A DNA stretch of 18,337 nucleotides from JBEIDK01 sp040383485 (GTDB taxonomy: Bacteria; Bacteroidota; Bacteroidia; UBA4408), in the NCBI GenBank assembly GCA_040383485.1, contig JBEIDK010000055.1, forward strand, positions 1-18,337, in the 5' to 3' direction. A program made the position numbers and the translations under genes. Of this stretch, positions 8,057-15,879 are shown piece by piece. Position 1 is the first letter of the stretch, and each line of letters opens with the position of its first letter. The notes under the pieces are model-generated. The model was not told the DNA's origin and made no database searches. It was given only the letters and a program-made list of their open reading frames with translations.

Positions 8057-8086
8057 AAACAAACCGCCAACTTTGACGGTTTGTTT
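8057..8086 (-). terminator. Intrinsic terminator downstream of the SBBP gene pair
   Basis: A ten-base perfect inverted repeat (AAACAAACCG at 8057-8066, CGGTTTGTTT at 8077-8086) with a ten-base loop that can close by one more C-G pair. On the - strand the stem is followed by GCTTTTTG, a short U-run. It lies about 127 bases past the stop of the 875-residue protein, leaving a rather long 3' untranslated region. On the + strand a T-rich tail also follows. Confidence 0.7.
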
Positions 8087-8212
8087 TATAATTTTATTAC
8101 TTAAATGGATTGTTAGTGTAACATTAATTTGCTGAATAACACGCTGATGAATAGTATATTTTTATTAGCTATAGAAACAAATTAATTCCAAAAGCTAATG
8201 TTCAGCTATTTA

Positions 8213-10840
8213 CTATTGTTTTACAAATCGTTTTACAATAGTTCTTCCTTTTGAAGTATCAACAAGCTTAACGGTATAAATACCTTTTGACAATGATTCA
8301 GTATTAATATTTACTAATTTTTTCGACTGAATGTTTTGCACTAATACCTCTTGACCAGTCAAATTATAAATATTCACTAAATCAAACATAAGTTCACTTT
8401 CTAATTCCATAATAATAAAATTAGCTGCTGGATTAGGATATAACTTAACATCATTAGAATTCTGATATTCATAAACGCTAACATTATTAATCAAAACACA
8501 ATCAGAAGTATCTGTACAATTATTTAATGTTACTGCAACTGCATAACTACCATTAGCTGTTGCAGTATAAGATTGTGAAGTAGCGCCTGATATTGCAGTG
8601 AATGTTCCGTTTGTATTACATTTTAGCCATTTGTATGTAACCGTAGCTGCTGATTCAAGTGAAGAAATTGTAACACCATTAATAGCTACATTTTTATTAA
8701 CACCACAAGCATTAATAGAATAACAAATTGTAGTATCAACGCACCCATTCAAAGAAATTGCCACAGCATAATTACCTCCAAAAACACCTGTAAATGTTTG
8801 AGCCGTTTGACCTGCTATTGCAGAATAATTATTATTACAGTTCAACCATTGATAGCTAGCTCCAGTTGTTGCAGCAACAGTAAGGGTAAGATTATTTACT
8901 GTAACATTAGTATTTATATTACAAATATTAATTGTTTCGCAAGATGTGGTATCGCTGCAATTGCCTAAGGTTATTATAGCAGCGTATGTACCTGATGCGT
9001 TTGCTGTAAAAGTTGTAGAAGTAGCGCCAGGTATTGGTGCATAGCCTATGCCGCAATTTACCCATTGATAAGTAGCTCCAGTTTGAGCTACTGCAGTAAT
9101 TGTAGTGCCGCTTAATGTACTGTTTGTATTTACATTACACGTATTTACATAAGTACAAATTGTAGTGTCTGAGCAACCCGTTAAACTAATTTGACAAGCA
9201 TATGTTCCACTTGTATTTGGGGTAAATGATTGTGAGGTTGCTCCTGAAATAGGTAAATAGCCAACCGTACAATTTAACCATTGGTAAGCGGCTCCATTCT
9301 GAAATGCAGAAAGTGTTGTGCCATTTAATACAACAGCAGGATTTACAAAACAATTGCTATATTTTGTAATTGTAAAATCATTACTACCAGCTACTGTATA
9401 AAAAGATGTTCCTGAAGTAATATCCATGTCAATTGAAGGTGAAGCATTACCAGCAACTGTAGCACCTATGTACATGGAATTACTTGCATCAAATAGAATA
9501 ATATTGCTTCTATCATCGCCTGCATCACCAAAACTTTTAGCCCAAATATAATTGCCAGAATTGGTATATTTTGCAATGTAACCATCATAATTATTACTTG
9601 CATTTGAGCCTAAAATAGCTGTAGGGTTAACGGCAGAAGAAGGGTCAAAATCGCAACCTTGTCCCCAAAACTGTCCAATTAAGTAAATATTACTTTGTGC
9701 ATCTAAGGCTATTCCAGTACCTAGGTCTTGACCACCAAGATTAGGATGTTCAATGTTTTTCACCCAAATTAATGCACCTGTTGAGCTATATTTACCAAAG
9801 TAGATTAGGCGATTGCCGGTAGGAGCCGGAATATTAAATACACCAGTTGCTGATGTATCAGGATCAAAATCGGTAACATCAGCAAAATTACCTGTGATAT
9901 ATAAGTTTCCTGAGTTATCAGTAGTTACATCACCTATAGATTTGAAACCGTTTCCTTGAATACCTTTTGCCCACAAGTAGTTACCATTATTGTCATATTT
10001 TGCAAAATATACAACATTGCCAAATTGAGTTGTATTTGCAACACTATCTATACCTGGTCCTGGATCAAAGTCTGGAGAGTCATTAAAAGCACCAGATAGA
10101 ATTATATTATTACTATTATCGATTGTTAAATTACTTGAATTTTGAAAGCCTGGTGCGCCAATTTGTTTTGCCCAAATAAAACCTCCATTACTATCATACT
10201 TCGCCAAGAATACATCTGCTTGTCCAAGGGTAGTAAATGAAGTTACACCTACAGTTGGGTCATAGTCGGCAGTGCCATAAAAATAACCTGTCGCAAATAA
10301 ATTGTTATTCGAATCAATCCCTAAATCATTTGAATAATCTATTGACGGGCCGCCTAATTGATTAGCCCATTGTAATACTCCTGCAGCATTATATTTAAAT
10401 AAAATAATATCAGTTAAACCAGATTGGCCAATAAAAGTATGTTGTCCTGGTGCTCCAGGGTTATAATCGATTGAATCCGTAAAGTCACCAATAACATAAA
10501 CATTCCCATTAGCATCAACCTTTACAGCATTAGCCTTATCTTGCGTTGGCCCACCCATAGTTTTTACCCAAACCAATGCACCAGTTGCAGAATATTTAGC
10601 AACAAAAATATCGCTAATACCAGTAGATGTAGCACTTGCACTTCCAGATGGGTCAAAATTTACTGTACCACCGAACTTACCTACTGCAATTGTATTTCCA
10701 TTGTTATCAACTGCAAGGTCATAAACCTCATCATTACCAGTACCTCCAATGCCAACATTCCAGTCAAAATTTGGTAACGTTTGTGCTTTGACGTTTATTA
10801 ATACGAATGCAACAAAAAATAGAATGTAAATTTTTCTCAT
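8213..10840 (-). CDS. Large secreted SBBP-repeat protein with four Ig-like modules and T9SS sorting tail
   Basis: 875 residues. Signal peptide MRKIYILFFVAFVLINVKAQ (1-20). Residues 23-496 hold seven repeats of 64-74 residues of the SBBP (beta-propeller repeat) type: each has W-x-K/N-x-x-GG or similar (W27, W91, W158, W223, W290, W359, W433), then D-x-x-GN-x-Y-x-x-G, mostly a DFDP-like motif, and D-x-F-x-AKY. Residues 497-787 hold four Ig-like modules of about 72 residues with YQWxNC, ISGATSQSFT, G-x-YA and C-x-DT-x(2)-C. Residues about 797-875 are a type A T9SS sorting domain (LYPNPAANFI, YNLTGQEV, GIYTVKL, RFVKQ). Expected to be exported across the outer membrane and displayed or released; binding or adhesion is a guess and no catalytic motif is seen. 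It follows its paralogue by 20 bases with no terminator, so they are almost certainly one operon. Confidence 0.85.
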   Translation of the reverse strand: MRKIYILFFVAFVLINVKAQTLPNFDWNVGIGGTGNDEVYDLAVDNNGNTIAVGKFGGTVNFDPSGSASATSTGISDIFVAKYSATGALVWVKTMGGPTQDKANAVKVDANGNVYVIGDFTDSIDYNPGAPGQHTFIGQSGLTDIILFKYNAAGVLQWANQLGGPSIDYSNDLGIDSNNNLFATGYFYGTADYDPTVGVTSFTTLGQADVFLAKYDSNGGFIWAKQIGAPGFQNSSNLTIDNSNNIILSGAFNDSPDFDPGPGIDSVANTTQFGNVVYFAKYDNNGNYLWAKGIQGNGFKSIGDVTTDNSGNLYITGNFADVTDFDPDTSATGVFNIPAPTGNRLIYFGKYSSTGALIWVKNIEHPNLGGQDLGTGIALDAQSNIYLIGQFWGQGCDFDPSSAVNPTAILGSNASNNYDGYIAKYTNSGNYIWAKSFGDAGDDRSNIILFDASNSMYIGATVAGNASPSIDMDITSGTSFYTVAGSNDFTITKYSNCFVNPAVVLNGTTLSAFQNGAAYQWLNCTVGYLPISGATSQSFTPNTSGTYACQISLTGCSDTTICTYVNTCNVNTNSTLSGTTITAVAQTGATYQWVNCGIGYAPIPGATSTTFTANASGTYAAIITLGNCSDTTSCETINICNINTNVTVNNLTLTVAATTGASYQWLNCNNNYSAIAGQTAQTFTGVFGGNYAVAISLNGCVDTTICYSINACGVNKNVAINGVTISSLESAATVTYKWLKCNTNGTFTAISGATSQSYTATANGSYAVAVTLNNCTDTSDCVLINNVSVYEYQNSNDVKLYPNPAANFIIMELESELMFDLVNIYNLTGQEVLVQNIQSKKLVNINTESLSKGIYTVKLVDTSKGRTIVKRFVKQ
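8480..9352 (-). repeat. Four tandem Ig-like modules (coding repeat)
   Basis: Modules at about residues 497-567, 568-640, 641-712 and 713-787 of the 875-residue protein. Shared positions are [YTS]Y[QK]W-x-[NK]C, an I-x-G-x-[TS]-x-Q/T-[ST]-[FY]-T segment, G-x-YA-x-x[IV], and a C-x-DT-x(2)-C pair. Cysteines recur in register: C524/C556/C562/C568, C596/C628/C634/C640, C668/C700/C706/C712, C741/C775/C781. The DNA copies are clearly diverged, so the duplication is not recent. Confidence 0.8.
9353..10774 (-). repeat. Seven tandem SBBP repeats (coding repeat)
   Basis: Seven units starting at W27, W91, W158, W223, W290, W359 and W433 of the 875-residue protein. Seven matches a common beta-propeller blade number. 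Most units carry an acidic D-[NAS]-x-[GN]-N turn that resembles calcium-loop motifs; metal binding is inference only. Confidence 0.8.
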
Positions 10841-10860
10841 TATTTTATTTATTTAAATTA

Positions 10861-13020
10861 TTAATTTTTTACGAACTTTTTTATAATTGTTTTATTGTCA
10901 ATTATTAGTCTTAAGAAGTAAATTCCCGGATTTAAAAATTTAATATCATAGGTTTTATTTAATTTACTAGAATTAAAATTTGCTTCCAATTTAGAAACCG
11001 ATTTTCCTAATAAATCAATAATATCAATATCGAATTTAACTTTTAGATTGTTGTATTTTATGTTTATGAAATCACTGCTAGGATTAGGAAAGATAGTTAA
11101 CTCAAATAAGTCATTTAAATCATTAATACCAATTGTATTTATAATTGCACAATTGCTTGTGTCAGTGCAATTGTTTTGATTTATAATTACAGAATAACTT
11201 CCATTTACATTAGGTGTGTAACTTTGGAATATTGCTCCTGAAATAATTGAATTGGCATTACAATCGAACCACTGATAATTTACTCCAGAAGCATTTGAAG
11301 AAATAACATTATTATTAACTGTAGTTGAAAGATTTAACAAGTCGCAAACATTAATGGTAATACACGAGGACGTGTCTATGCATCCACCAGCTGAAATTAT
11401 AACTGCATAATCACCAGATTGTGTTGCTGTGTATGTTTGAGAAGTTGCACCATTAATATTTGTAAAGCCATTACAATTAACCCATTGATAAGTTGCCCCA
11501 TTATTTGTAGCACAATTTAACGTTGCTCCACTTAATGTGACATTATTATTTAAATTACACTGATTATACTTGGCTATGAAAACATCTTCGCTGCCTGCAC
11601 TTGAATATAAACTTGTTCCAATTCCGAAATCAAAATCAACATTTGTGCTTACTAATGAACCTGTAAAATAAACACTTCCAAAATTGTCAACCTTTATTAC
11701 CTGACCAATATCATGTTGTGCGCCGCCTAATGAATATGCCCACACATATTCTCCTAAATTATTATACTTTGATATAAAAATGTCATCGGTATTTATACTT
11801 GACGAAACAAGGTAAGAGGTATCGTTTGTAGCAGGATTAAAATCAGCATCAGAACCCTGAAAACGTCCAGTTAAATAAACATTTCCGTTAGCATCGAGGT
11901 CTATATAATTAGGGTTGTCACTTCTTGAGCCTCCTATACTTTTTGCCCAAACCAAAGAACCAACACCATTAAATTTTGCAAAATAAATATCATTAGTATT
12001 TGAAGGTGTGCTTGAAGCAGTTGGCACTAGGTTAAATATTGAACCACTTGGGTCAATATCTAATGTGTCAGAAAAAGAACCTGTTAAAAAAATTGAACCA
12101 GAAGCATCAGCTTTAATTCCATAAACATAATCTTGAATATTACTACCAAATGATTTTGCCCAAACATAACTGCCAGCGGTATCATACTTAGCGACGAAAA
12201 CATCCGTAACAAAACCATTAATTACCAAATTATTTACTCCTGCTCCTGCATTAAAATCAACAGTTCCGCCAAATGTTCCGGTAAAATAAATAAATCCATT
12301 ATTGTAATCAATATTAACTCCATTATCCGTTTGATTTGAGCCGATTCTTTTTGCCCACATGAAGTTTCCTGAGCTATTATACTTAACTATAAAAACATCT
12401 GCCCCTCCTGCACCACTTAGAGTATCAGTTGCTGTAGCGCTAGAGTTAAAATCTACAATTCCATAAAAATTACCACAGGTATAGGTGTTGCCAAGTTCGT
12501 CAATAGCTAAGGAGTTTGAAGCATCTGACATTTGCCCTCCAAATCCATTTGCCCAAATATTATTTCCATTAGAATCATATTTGGCAATAAACATATCTGC
12601 CGAACCATTTGATATTAGATTTACAGGATTACCAGTAGTACCAAAATTTGCTGTTGCGTAATAAATGCCTGTTACATAAATATTTCCGCTGGCATCTAAT
12701 TTAAGCTCTTTGGGTTCATCATTTTGAGGGCCGCCCATTTTCTTTGCCCATAAAAATAAACCACTAGCAGAATATTTTGCAATAAAAATATCAGTCCCCC
12801 CGCTAGATACCAAATTATTAATTGAAGTGTCAGGGTTAAAATCAACAGTTTGACTGAAGAATCCAGTTATGATTATATTTCCATTATTATCAATTACAAA
12901 ATCTTGGGGCTTATCAGTGCCATTACCGCCAATACCAATGTTCCAAGCAAATGTTGGGGATTGTGCAAATGAAAAAGTTATGGATATTAAAAATATAGGT
13001 ATGAAGTAAATTTTTTTCAT
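10861..13020 (-). CDS. Large secreted SBBP-repeat protein with two Ig-like modules and T9SS sorting tail
   Basis: 719 residues, a paralogue of the 875-residue protein encoded just downstream. Signal peptide MKKIYFIPIFLISITFSFAQ (1-20). Residues 22-487 hold seven SBBP repeats (W26, W91, W156, W222, W287, W358, W427), with D-x-x-GN-x-Y-x-TG-x-F, DFN and DxFxAKY motifs. Two Ig-like modules follow (about 488-558 and 559-630: YQWVNC and YQWFDC, each with a C-x-DTSxC pair). The T9SS type A sorting domain is at about 640-719 (IFPNPSSDFINI, IIDLLGKSV, GIYFLRL, KFVKN). The N-terminal start is nearly shared with the paralogue (AWNIGIGG versus DWNVGIGG). It is the first gene of the pair and has a good -7 box 19 bases upstream. 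Probably surface-displayed; ligand unknown. Confidence 0.85.
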   Translation of the reverse strand: MKKIYFIPIFLISITFSFAQSPTFAWNIGIGGNGTDKPQDFVIDNNGNIIITGFFSQTVDFNPDTSINNLVSSGGTDIFIAKYSASGLFLWAKKMGGPQNDEPKELKLDASGNIYVTGIYYATANFGTTGNPVNLISNGSADMFIAKYDSNGNNIWANGFGGQMSDASNSLAIDELGNTYTCGNFYGIVDFNSSATATDTLSGAGGADVFIVKYNSSGNFMWAKRIGSNQTDNGVNIDYNNGFIYFTGTFGGTVDFNAGAGVNNLVINGFVTDVFVAKYDTAGSYVWAKSFGSNIQDYVYGIKADASGSIFLTGSFSDTLDIDPSGSIFNLVPTASSTPSNTNDIYFAKFNGVGSLVWAKSIGGSRSDNPNYIDLDANGNVYLTGRFQGSDADFNPATNDTSYLVSSSINTDDIFISKYNNLGEYVWAYSLGGAQHDIGQVIKVDNFGSVYFTGSLVSTNVDFDFGIGTSLYSSAGSEDVFIAKYNQCNLNNNVTLSGATLNCATNNGATYQWVNCNGFTNINGATSQTYTATQSGDYAVIISAGGCIDTSSCITINVCDLLNLSTTVNNNVISSNASGVNYQWFDCNANSIISGAIFQSYTPNVNGSYSVIINQNNCTDTSNCAIINTIGINDLNDLFELTIFPNPSSDFINIKYNNLKVKFDIDIIDLLGKSVSKLEANFNSSKLNKTYDIKFLNPGIYFLRLIIDNKTIIKKFVKN
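11131..11559 (-). repeat. Two tandem Ig-like modules (coding repeat)
   Basis: Two modules of the same kind as in the downstream paralogue, at about residues 488-558 and 559-630 of the 719-residue protein. Cysteines recur in the same register: C516/C547/C553/C559 in the first, C587/C618/C624 in the second, with the final boundary cysteine missing as in the last module of the paralogue. Confidence 0.75.
11560..12957 (-). repeat. Seven tandem SBBP repeats (coding repeat)
   Basis: Seven units of 65-71 residues in the 719-residue protein, starting at W26, W91, W156, W222, W287, W358 and W427. The count and boundaries match the downstream paralogue, and in both proteins a cysteine follows the last AKY/TKY motif at the junction with the Ig modules (C488 here, C497 there). 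Confidence 0.8.
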
Positions 13021-13038
13021 TCGTTTCTATTTTAGTAA

Positions 13039-13046
13039 CGAAAGTA
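13039..13046 (-). promoter_or_regulatory. Candidate -7 box for the SBBP gene pair
   Basis: On the - strand this reads TACTTTCG, a good fit to the Bacteroidota -7 consensus TAnnTTYG, ending 19 bases before the ATG of the 719-residue protein. No TTG is seen about 20 bases further upstream. Confidence 0.4.
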
Positions 13047-13116
13047 AATGAAATTAAATCACTTTAAGTAACACTAAAGTTGTATTTTCAAGGCTGTTGA
13101 ATTTCTTTTTATCTAT

Positions 13117-13539
13117 CTATTTTTGAGTAACCTTTTTTAGTACCGAGCCATCTTCATTATAGTAAATCCATTCACCAATAGGTTTATCATCTTCATACAA
13201 ACCTTCATATGCTTTATTGCCATTAGGTAAGTAAACTAGACTTTTTCCTTGTTTCTTATCTTCGACGTAATTACATCTGCTCCAGATGGCGCCATTCTCA
13301 AAATACATAAACCATTCGCCTTCACGCTTGCCATTTTTCATTAAGCCTTCAAACTTTTTATTTCCATTTTCATACTTTTCACTTTGCATTCCATCAATTA
13401 CTCCATTATTAAGTGAATATTGAGTTATGGTAGTATCGGTTGAGTTTGATTTATTTTCCGATTTATTCTTACATGATAGTATGAATAAAGCACAAAAAAC
13501 AATTGCGTTTCTTAAGAATGTTTTCATAATAATTTTCAT
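13117..13539 (-). CDS. Small lipoprotein with MORN/YwqK-type repeats
   Basis: 140 residues from ATG 13539, or 136 from ATG 13527. The second start (MKTFLRNAIVFCALFILSC) gives the more typical lipoprotein signal and a more reasonable leader after the -7-like box at 13553-13560. The lipobox is ILSC with the lipidated cysteine at C23 (first-start numbering), so it should be anchored in a membrane facing the periplasm or outside. The rest is MORN_2/YwqK-like: YENGNKKFEGLMKNGKREGE, WFMYFENGAIWSRCNYVEDK and similar units repeat Y-x-NG-x-x-x-x-x-G-x-x-x-x-x-x-x-G-x-W about three times (residues 55-135). Automatic annotation often names such proteins YwqK antitoxins, but there is no toxin partner here. 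Function unknown. It lies between the unknown 236-residue gene and the secreted pair, apparently with its own promoter. Confidence 0.75.
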   Translation of the reverse strand: MKIIMKTFLRNAIVFCALFILSCKNKSENKSNSTDTTITQYSLNNGVIDGMQSEKYENGNKKFEGLMKNGKREGEWFMYFENGAIWSRCNYVEDKKQGKSLVYLPNGNKAYEGLYEDDKPIGEWIYYNEDGSVLKKVTQK

Positions 13540-13552
13540 TGTATTAATCTGA

Positions 13553-13560
13553 CAAACCTA
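13553..13560 (-). promoter_or_regulatory. Candidate -7 box for the MORN lipoprotein gene
   Basis: On the - strand this reads TAGGTTTG, an exact match to TAnnTTTG. It ends 14 bases before the first possible ATG and 26 bases before the second, which favours the second start. A TTTG lies upstream at 13586-13589, but at a spacing of 25 rather than about 19-20 bases. Confidence 0.4.
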
Positions 13561-13620
13561 ACAAAAAAACCTTCATGTATTTTTTCAAATAATAATCTTT
13601 TAACTTTAAAAATATGCTTT

Positions 13621-14331
13621 TTAAGAATTAAATTTCCTCAGGAATAATCTCTTTGCAATAGGCAATAACGTTTCGTCGTAAGGAAAATAAGAATCAGTTT
13701 CAATAGCGAATACGGCAGGATTTGAGAATACCTTATACTCACGCAACATGTCGGATTTTATATAATTAAAAGTGTTTGTTATTGATGAGCTATAGCTTTT
13801 AATATAATTTGTTTTAAGCGTGTTTAACTTTTCTTGAGGTTGTTCTATTACACTTAGATGATATTCGTAAACTTTGGTTTCTGCTTTAGAACCATCTCTT
13901 ATTAATAAATATCCAAACTTCGTAGCTAATGGAACAACGCCTATTGGCTCAATATTTATCTCCTTTTCTACAAAGTCGAAAATATTTTTTCCTTGCTCTA
14001 AATATTGGTAAAATTTGGGTATGGAGTAGTCGATTATTAATTCAATTTCTTCTAAAATAGAATCGCTTTCTAATTCATTTTTGTAATTTAATTGATGACT
14101 TTTAAAATCAATACTAGTAAGCAATTTAGGTAATTGAGAGATGAAGCTAGTTTTACTTTCCTTAATTCTCTTTAAACTTTCATAATGTGATAAAATTTCT
14201 GATAAAGTTGGGTATAATTTATTTTCCAAAAAATACTTTTCAACTTCTTGTAAATAGGCTAAAAGCAAATATTTTTTATACTCAAAATCTATTCTGTTTT
14301 CGGTAATCCAATTACTATTAAGTTGTTTCAT
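13621..14331 (-). CDS. Unrecognised 236-residue protein
   Basis: I do not recognise a family. The protein has no signal peptide, membrane segment or cysteine, so it is probably cytosolic. It is rich in Lys, Glu, Leu, Ile, Ser and Tyr and looks mostly helical in its first half (KKYLLLAYLQEVEKYFLENK, EIELIIDYSIPKFYQYLEQG). A middle strand-like part, NIEPIGVVPLATKFGYLLIRDG, is the segment most likely to define a conserved domain. Near the C-terminus the sequence AVFAIETDSYFPYDETLLPI is followed by AKRLFLRKF. It starts 56 bases after the glycosylphosphotransferase gene on the same strand with no terminator between, so cotranscription is likely. A regulatory or accessory role in surface glycan synthesis is only a guess from position. 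Confidence 0.7.
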   Translation of the reverse strand: MKQLNSNWITENRIDFEYKKYLLLAYLQEVEKYFLENKLYPTLSEILSHYESLKRIKESKTSFISQLPKLLTSIDFKSHQLNYKNELESDSILEEIELIIDYSIPKFYQYLEQGKNIFDFVEKEINIEPIGVVPLATKFGYLLIRDGSKAETKVYEYHLSVIEQPQEKLNTLKTNYIKSYSSSITNTFNYIKSDMLREYKVFSNPAVFAIETDSYFPYDETLLPIAKRLFLRKFNS

Positions 14332-14387
14332 TTGATTTCATATTAGTTACAATATTTACGTTACAACTTTTAATAGGTTACATATTT

Positions 14388-15815
14388 CTACTTGCCTCTA
14401 CCTTGCACAACAATTAAAATCGTATAAATCATTATTTTAAAATCAACAAGTAATGACATGTTTTCTATGTAAAGTAAATCATATCTTAGTCTTTCTATCA
14501 TCTCATTCACATTCTCGGCATAACCATATTTTACTTGTCCCCAACTAGTAATTCCGGGTTTTACCTTTTGTAAGTGTTTGTAGTGAGGAGCAGTTTCAAT
14601 TATTTTATTTATAAAAAATTGACGTTCAGGTCTAGGCCCTACCAAACTCATATTCCCGATTAGTACATTGTAAAATTGGGGAATTTCATCAAGTCTCACT
14701 TTTCGCATGAACCTACCAAAAGGTGTTATTCTTGGGTCAAATTTACTGCTTAAAGCAGGTCCTGAAATTTCTGCATTAGTAAACATACTCCTAAACTTAT
14801 ACATGGTAAACGGTTTGCCATAAATGCCAATTCTTTCGTGGCTATAAAAAACATTTCCCTTTGAACTTAGCTTTACAATAACTGCAGTAACAAGATAAAC
14901 TGGGGACAGAATAATCAATGCGATGATTGATACAAAAATGTCTAAAATTCTTTTAACCACCTTTTGCCATGTAGGCATAATACTATTAGAAATTTCAATA
15001 AGTGGCGCACCAAAAATTGAAGACATTTTTACAGAGCCTGATAGAATATCATACATATCAGGAATGATTTTAATGATGACATTATTGGTCTCTAATTCAT
15101 TTATTATTTTTCTAATATACTCATGTTCCCATGATTCAATTGCAATAATAATTTCTTCGATTTGATACTCATTAATAATACCTTTTAAATCATTCAATTC
15201 TCCAAGATGAGGTAAGTGTTCTTTGAGCAAATGTCCTTTACCGTTCTTATTTTCAATATGCACAAAACCAACAAATTTATTACCACTACTTTTTGGCTGG
15301 GCCAACATTTCGTGAAATAAATTTAATGCATTTTCATTGCTCCCAATCAAAACAGTATTAAACCCAATTTTTCTGTTGTGCACCCGCTTAACGGTAATTG
15401 TAGAAAGTATAAACCTTATAAAAAAAGTTACACTAAAATGTATAATAAAAAGTGCTGTAAATGACTTATAATAATCTTTGTTCGAATTTATTTTATCATC
15501 TAAAAGCAATGTGAAAAAAATGAATATTGTACCAATTAAACTTAATAATAATGTTTGCCCCAGCTCTTTGAGTCGCGAGCGTCTGAAAATATTATTATAG
15601 GTACCAGTTATTGCATAGAATAAAATCCAAAATATTGGAATAAATATCAATCCTAAATAAAACTGTTTATTAAATAATAGCTGAGCGTTATTATGCAATG
15701 AGATGTGCTCAATTGAATGTTTACGATAAGCATAAAATAATGCCCATGCCAAACATGCCGCTACTAAATCTGAAATTAAATGAAATGAAATTTGTAAGCG
15801 CTTATTCATAATCAT
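14388..15815 (-). CDS. Polyprenyl-phosphate sugar-1-phosphate transferase initiating an exopolysaccharide (WcaJ/WbaP-like)
   Basis: Transfers a sugar phosphate from a nucleotide sugar to undecaprenyl phosphate in the inner membrane, the first step of a surface polysaccharide; which sugar is not readable. 475 residues. Four N-terminal transmembrane helices (about 8-28, 52-70, 86-106, 118-140), a Rossmann-like CoA_binding_3 domain (about 150-275, starting NTVLIGSNENALNLF), then the Bac_transf catalytic domain from about 285: membrane hairpin 290-315, KFRSM, RKVRLDEIPQFYNVLIGNMS with the catalytic Asp-Glu pair D376-E377, LVGPRPE, and KPGITSWGQ. Two in-frame ATGs (15815, 15809). It is 64 bases after purK. 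No glycosyltransferase, flippase or polymerase genes are nearby in the window, so it looks like an orphan initiator. Confidence 0.92.
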   Translation of the reverse strand: MIMNKRLQISFHLISDLVAACLAWALFYAYRKHSIEHISLHNNAQLLFNKQFYLGLIFIPIFWILFYAITGTYNNIFRRSRLKELGQTLLLSLIGTIFIFFTLLLDDKINSNKDYYKSFTALFIIHFSVTFFIRFILSTITVKRVHNRKIGFNTVLIGSNENALNLFHEMLAQPKSSGNKFVGFVHIENKNGKGHLLKEHLPHLGELNDLKGIINEYQIEEIIIAIESWEHEYIRKIINELETNNVIIKIIPDMYDILSGSVKMSSIFGAPLIEISNSIMPTWQKVVKRILDIFVSIIALIILSPVYLVTAVIVKLSSKGNVFYSHERIGIYGKPFTMYKFRSMFTNAEISGPALSSKFDPRITPFGRFMRKVRLDEIPQFYNVLIGNMSLVGPRPERQFFINKIIETAPHYKHLQKVKPGITSWGQVKYGYAENVNEMIERLRYDLLYIENMSLLVDFKIMIYTILIVVQGRGK

Positions 15816-15879
15816 ACATGACTCAATAATTAATCAAATGAAACATTATTGAAAGTTTAGTAAAGATTTATTCAAATAT

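Larger units (their letters stand above)
7927..8212. other. Intergenic region between pyk and the SBBP genes
   Basis: 286 bases without a credible gene. On the - strand it holds, in order, a 3' untranslated stretch with weak AT-rich inverted repeats (aatagta/tactatt at 8150-8156 and 8211-8217, attagct/agctaat at 8164-8170 and 8193-8199), a hairpin terminator at 8057-8086, and the presumed pyk promoter region with a -7-like box at 7969-7976. A 38-codon + strand frame at 7988-8104 runs through the terminator hairpin and looks like chance. Confidence 0.6.

Noticed and set aside
7988..8104. A 38-codon + strand ATG frame in the pyk-SBBP gap
   Set aside because: It runs through the terminator hairpin, has no promoter-like or leader signal and no recognisable sequence; chance explains it.
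8480..9352. Recent recombination or slippage among the Ig module copies
   Set aside because: By eye the DNA copies share only short identical stretches, so they are old duplications rather than near-identical repeats.
13117..13539. YwqK-family antitoxin and hence a toxin-antitoxin pair
   Set aside because: The repeats match the family that carries this name, but the protein is a lipoprotein and no small toxin gene is adjacent; the name is not evidence of function.
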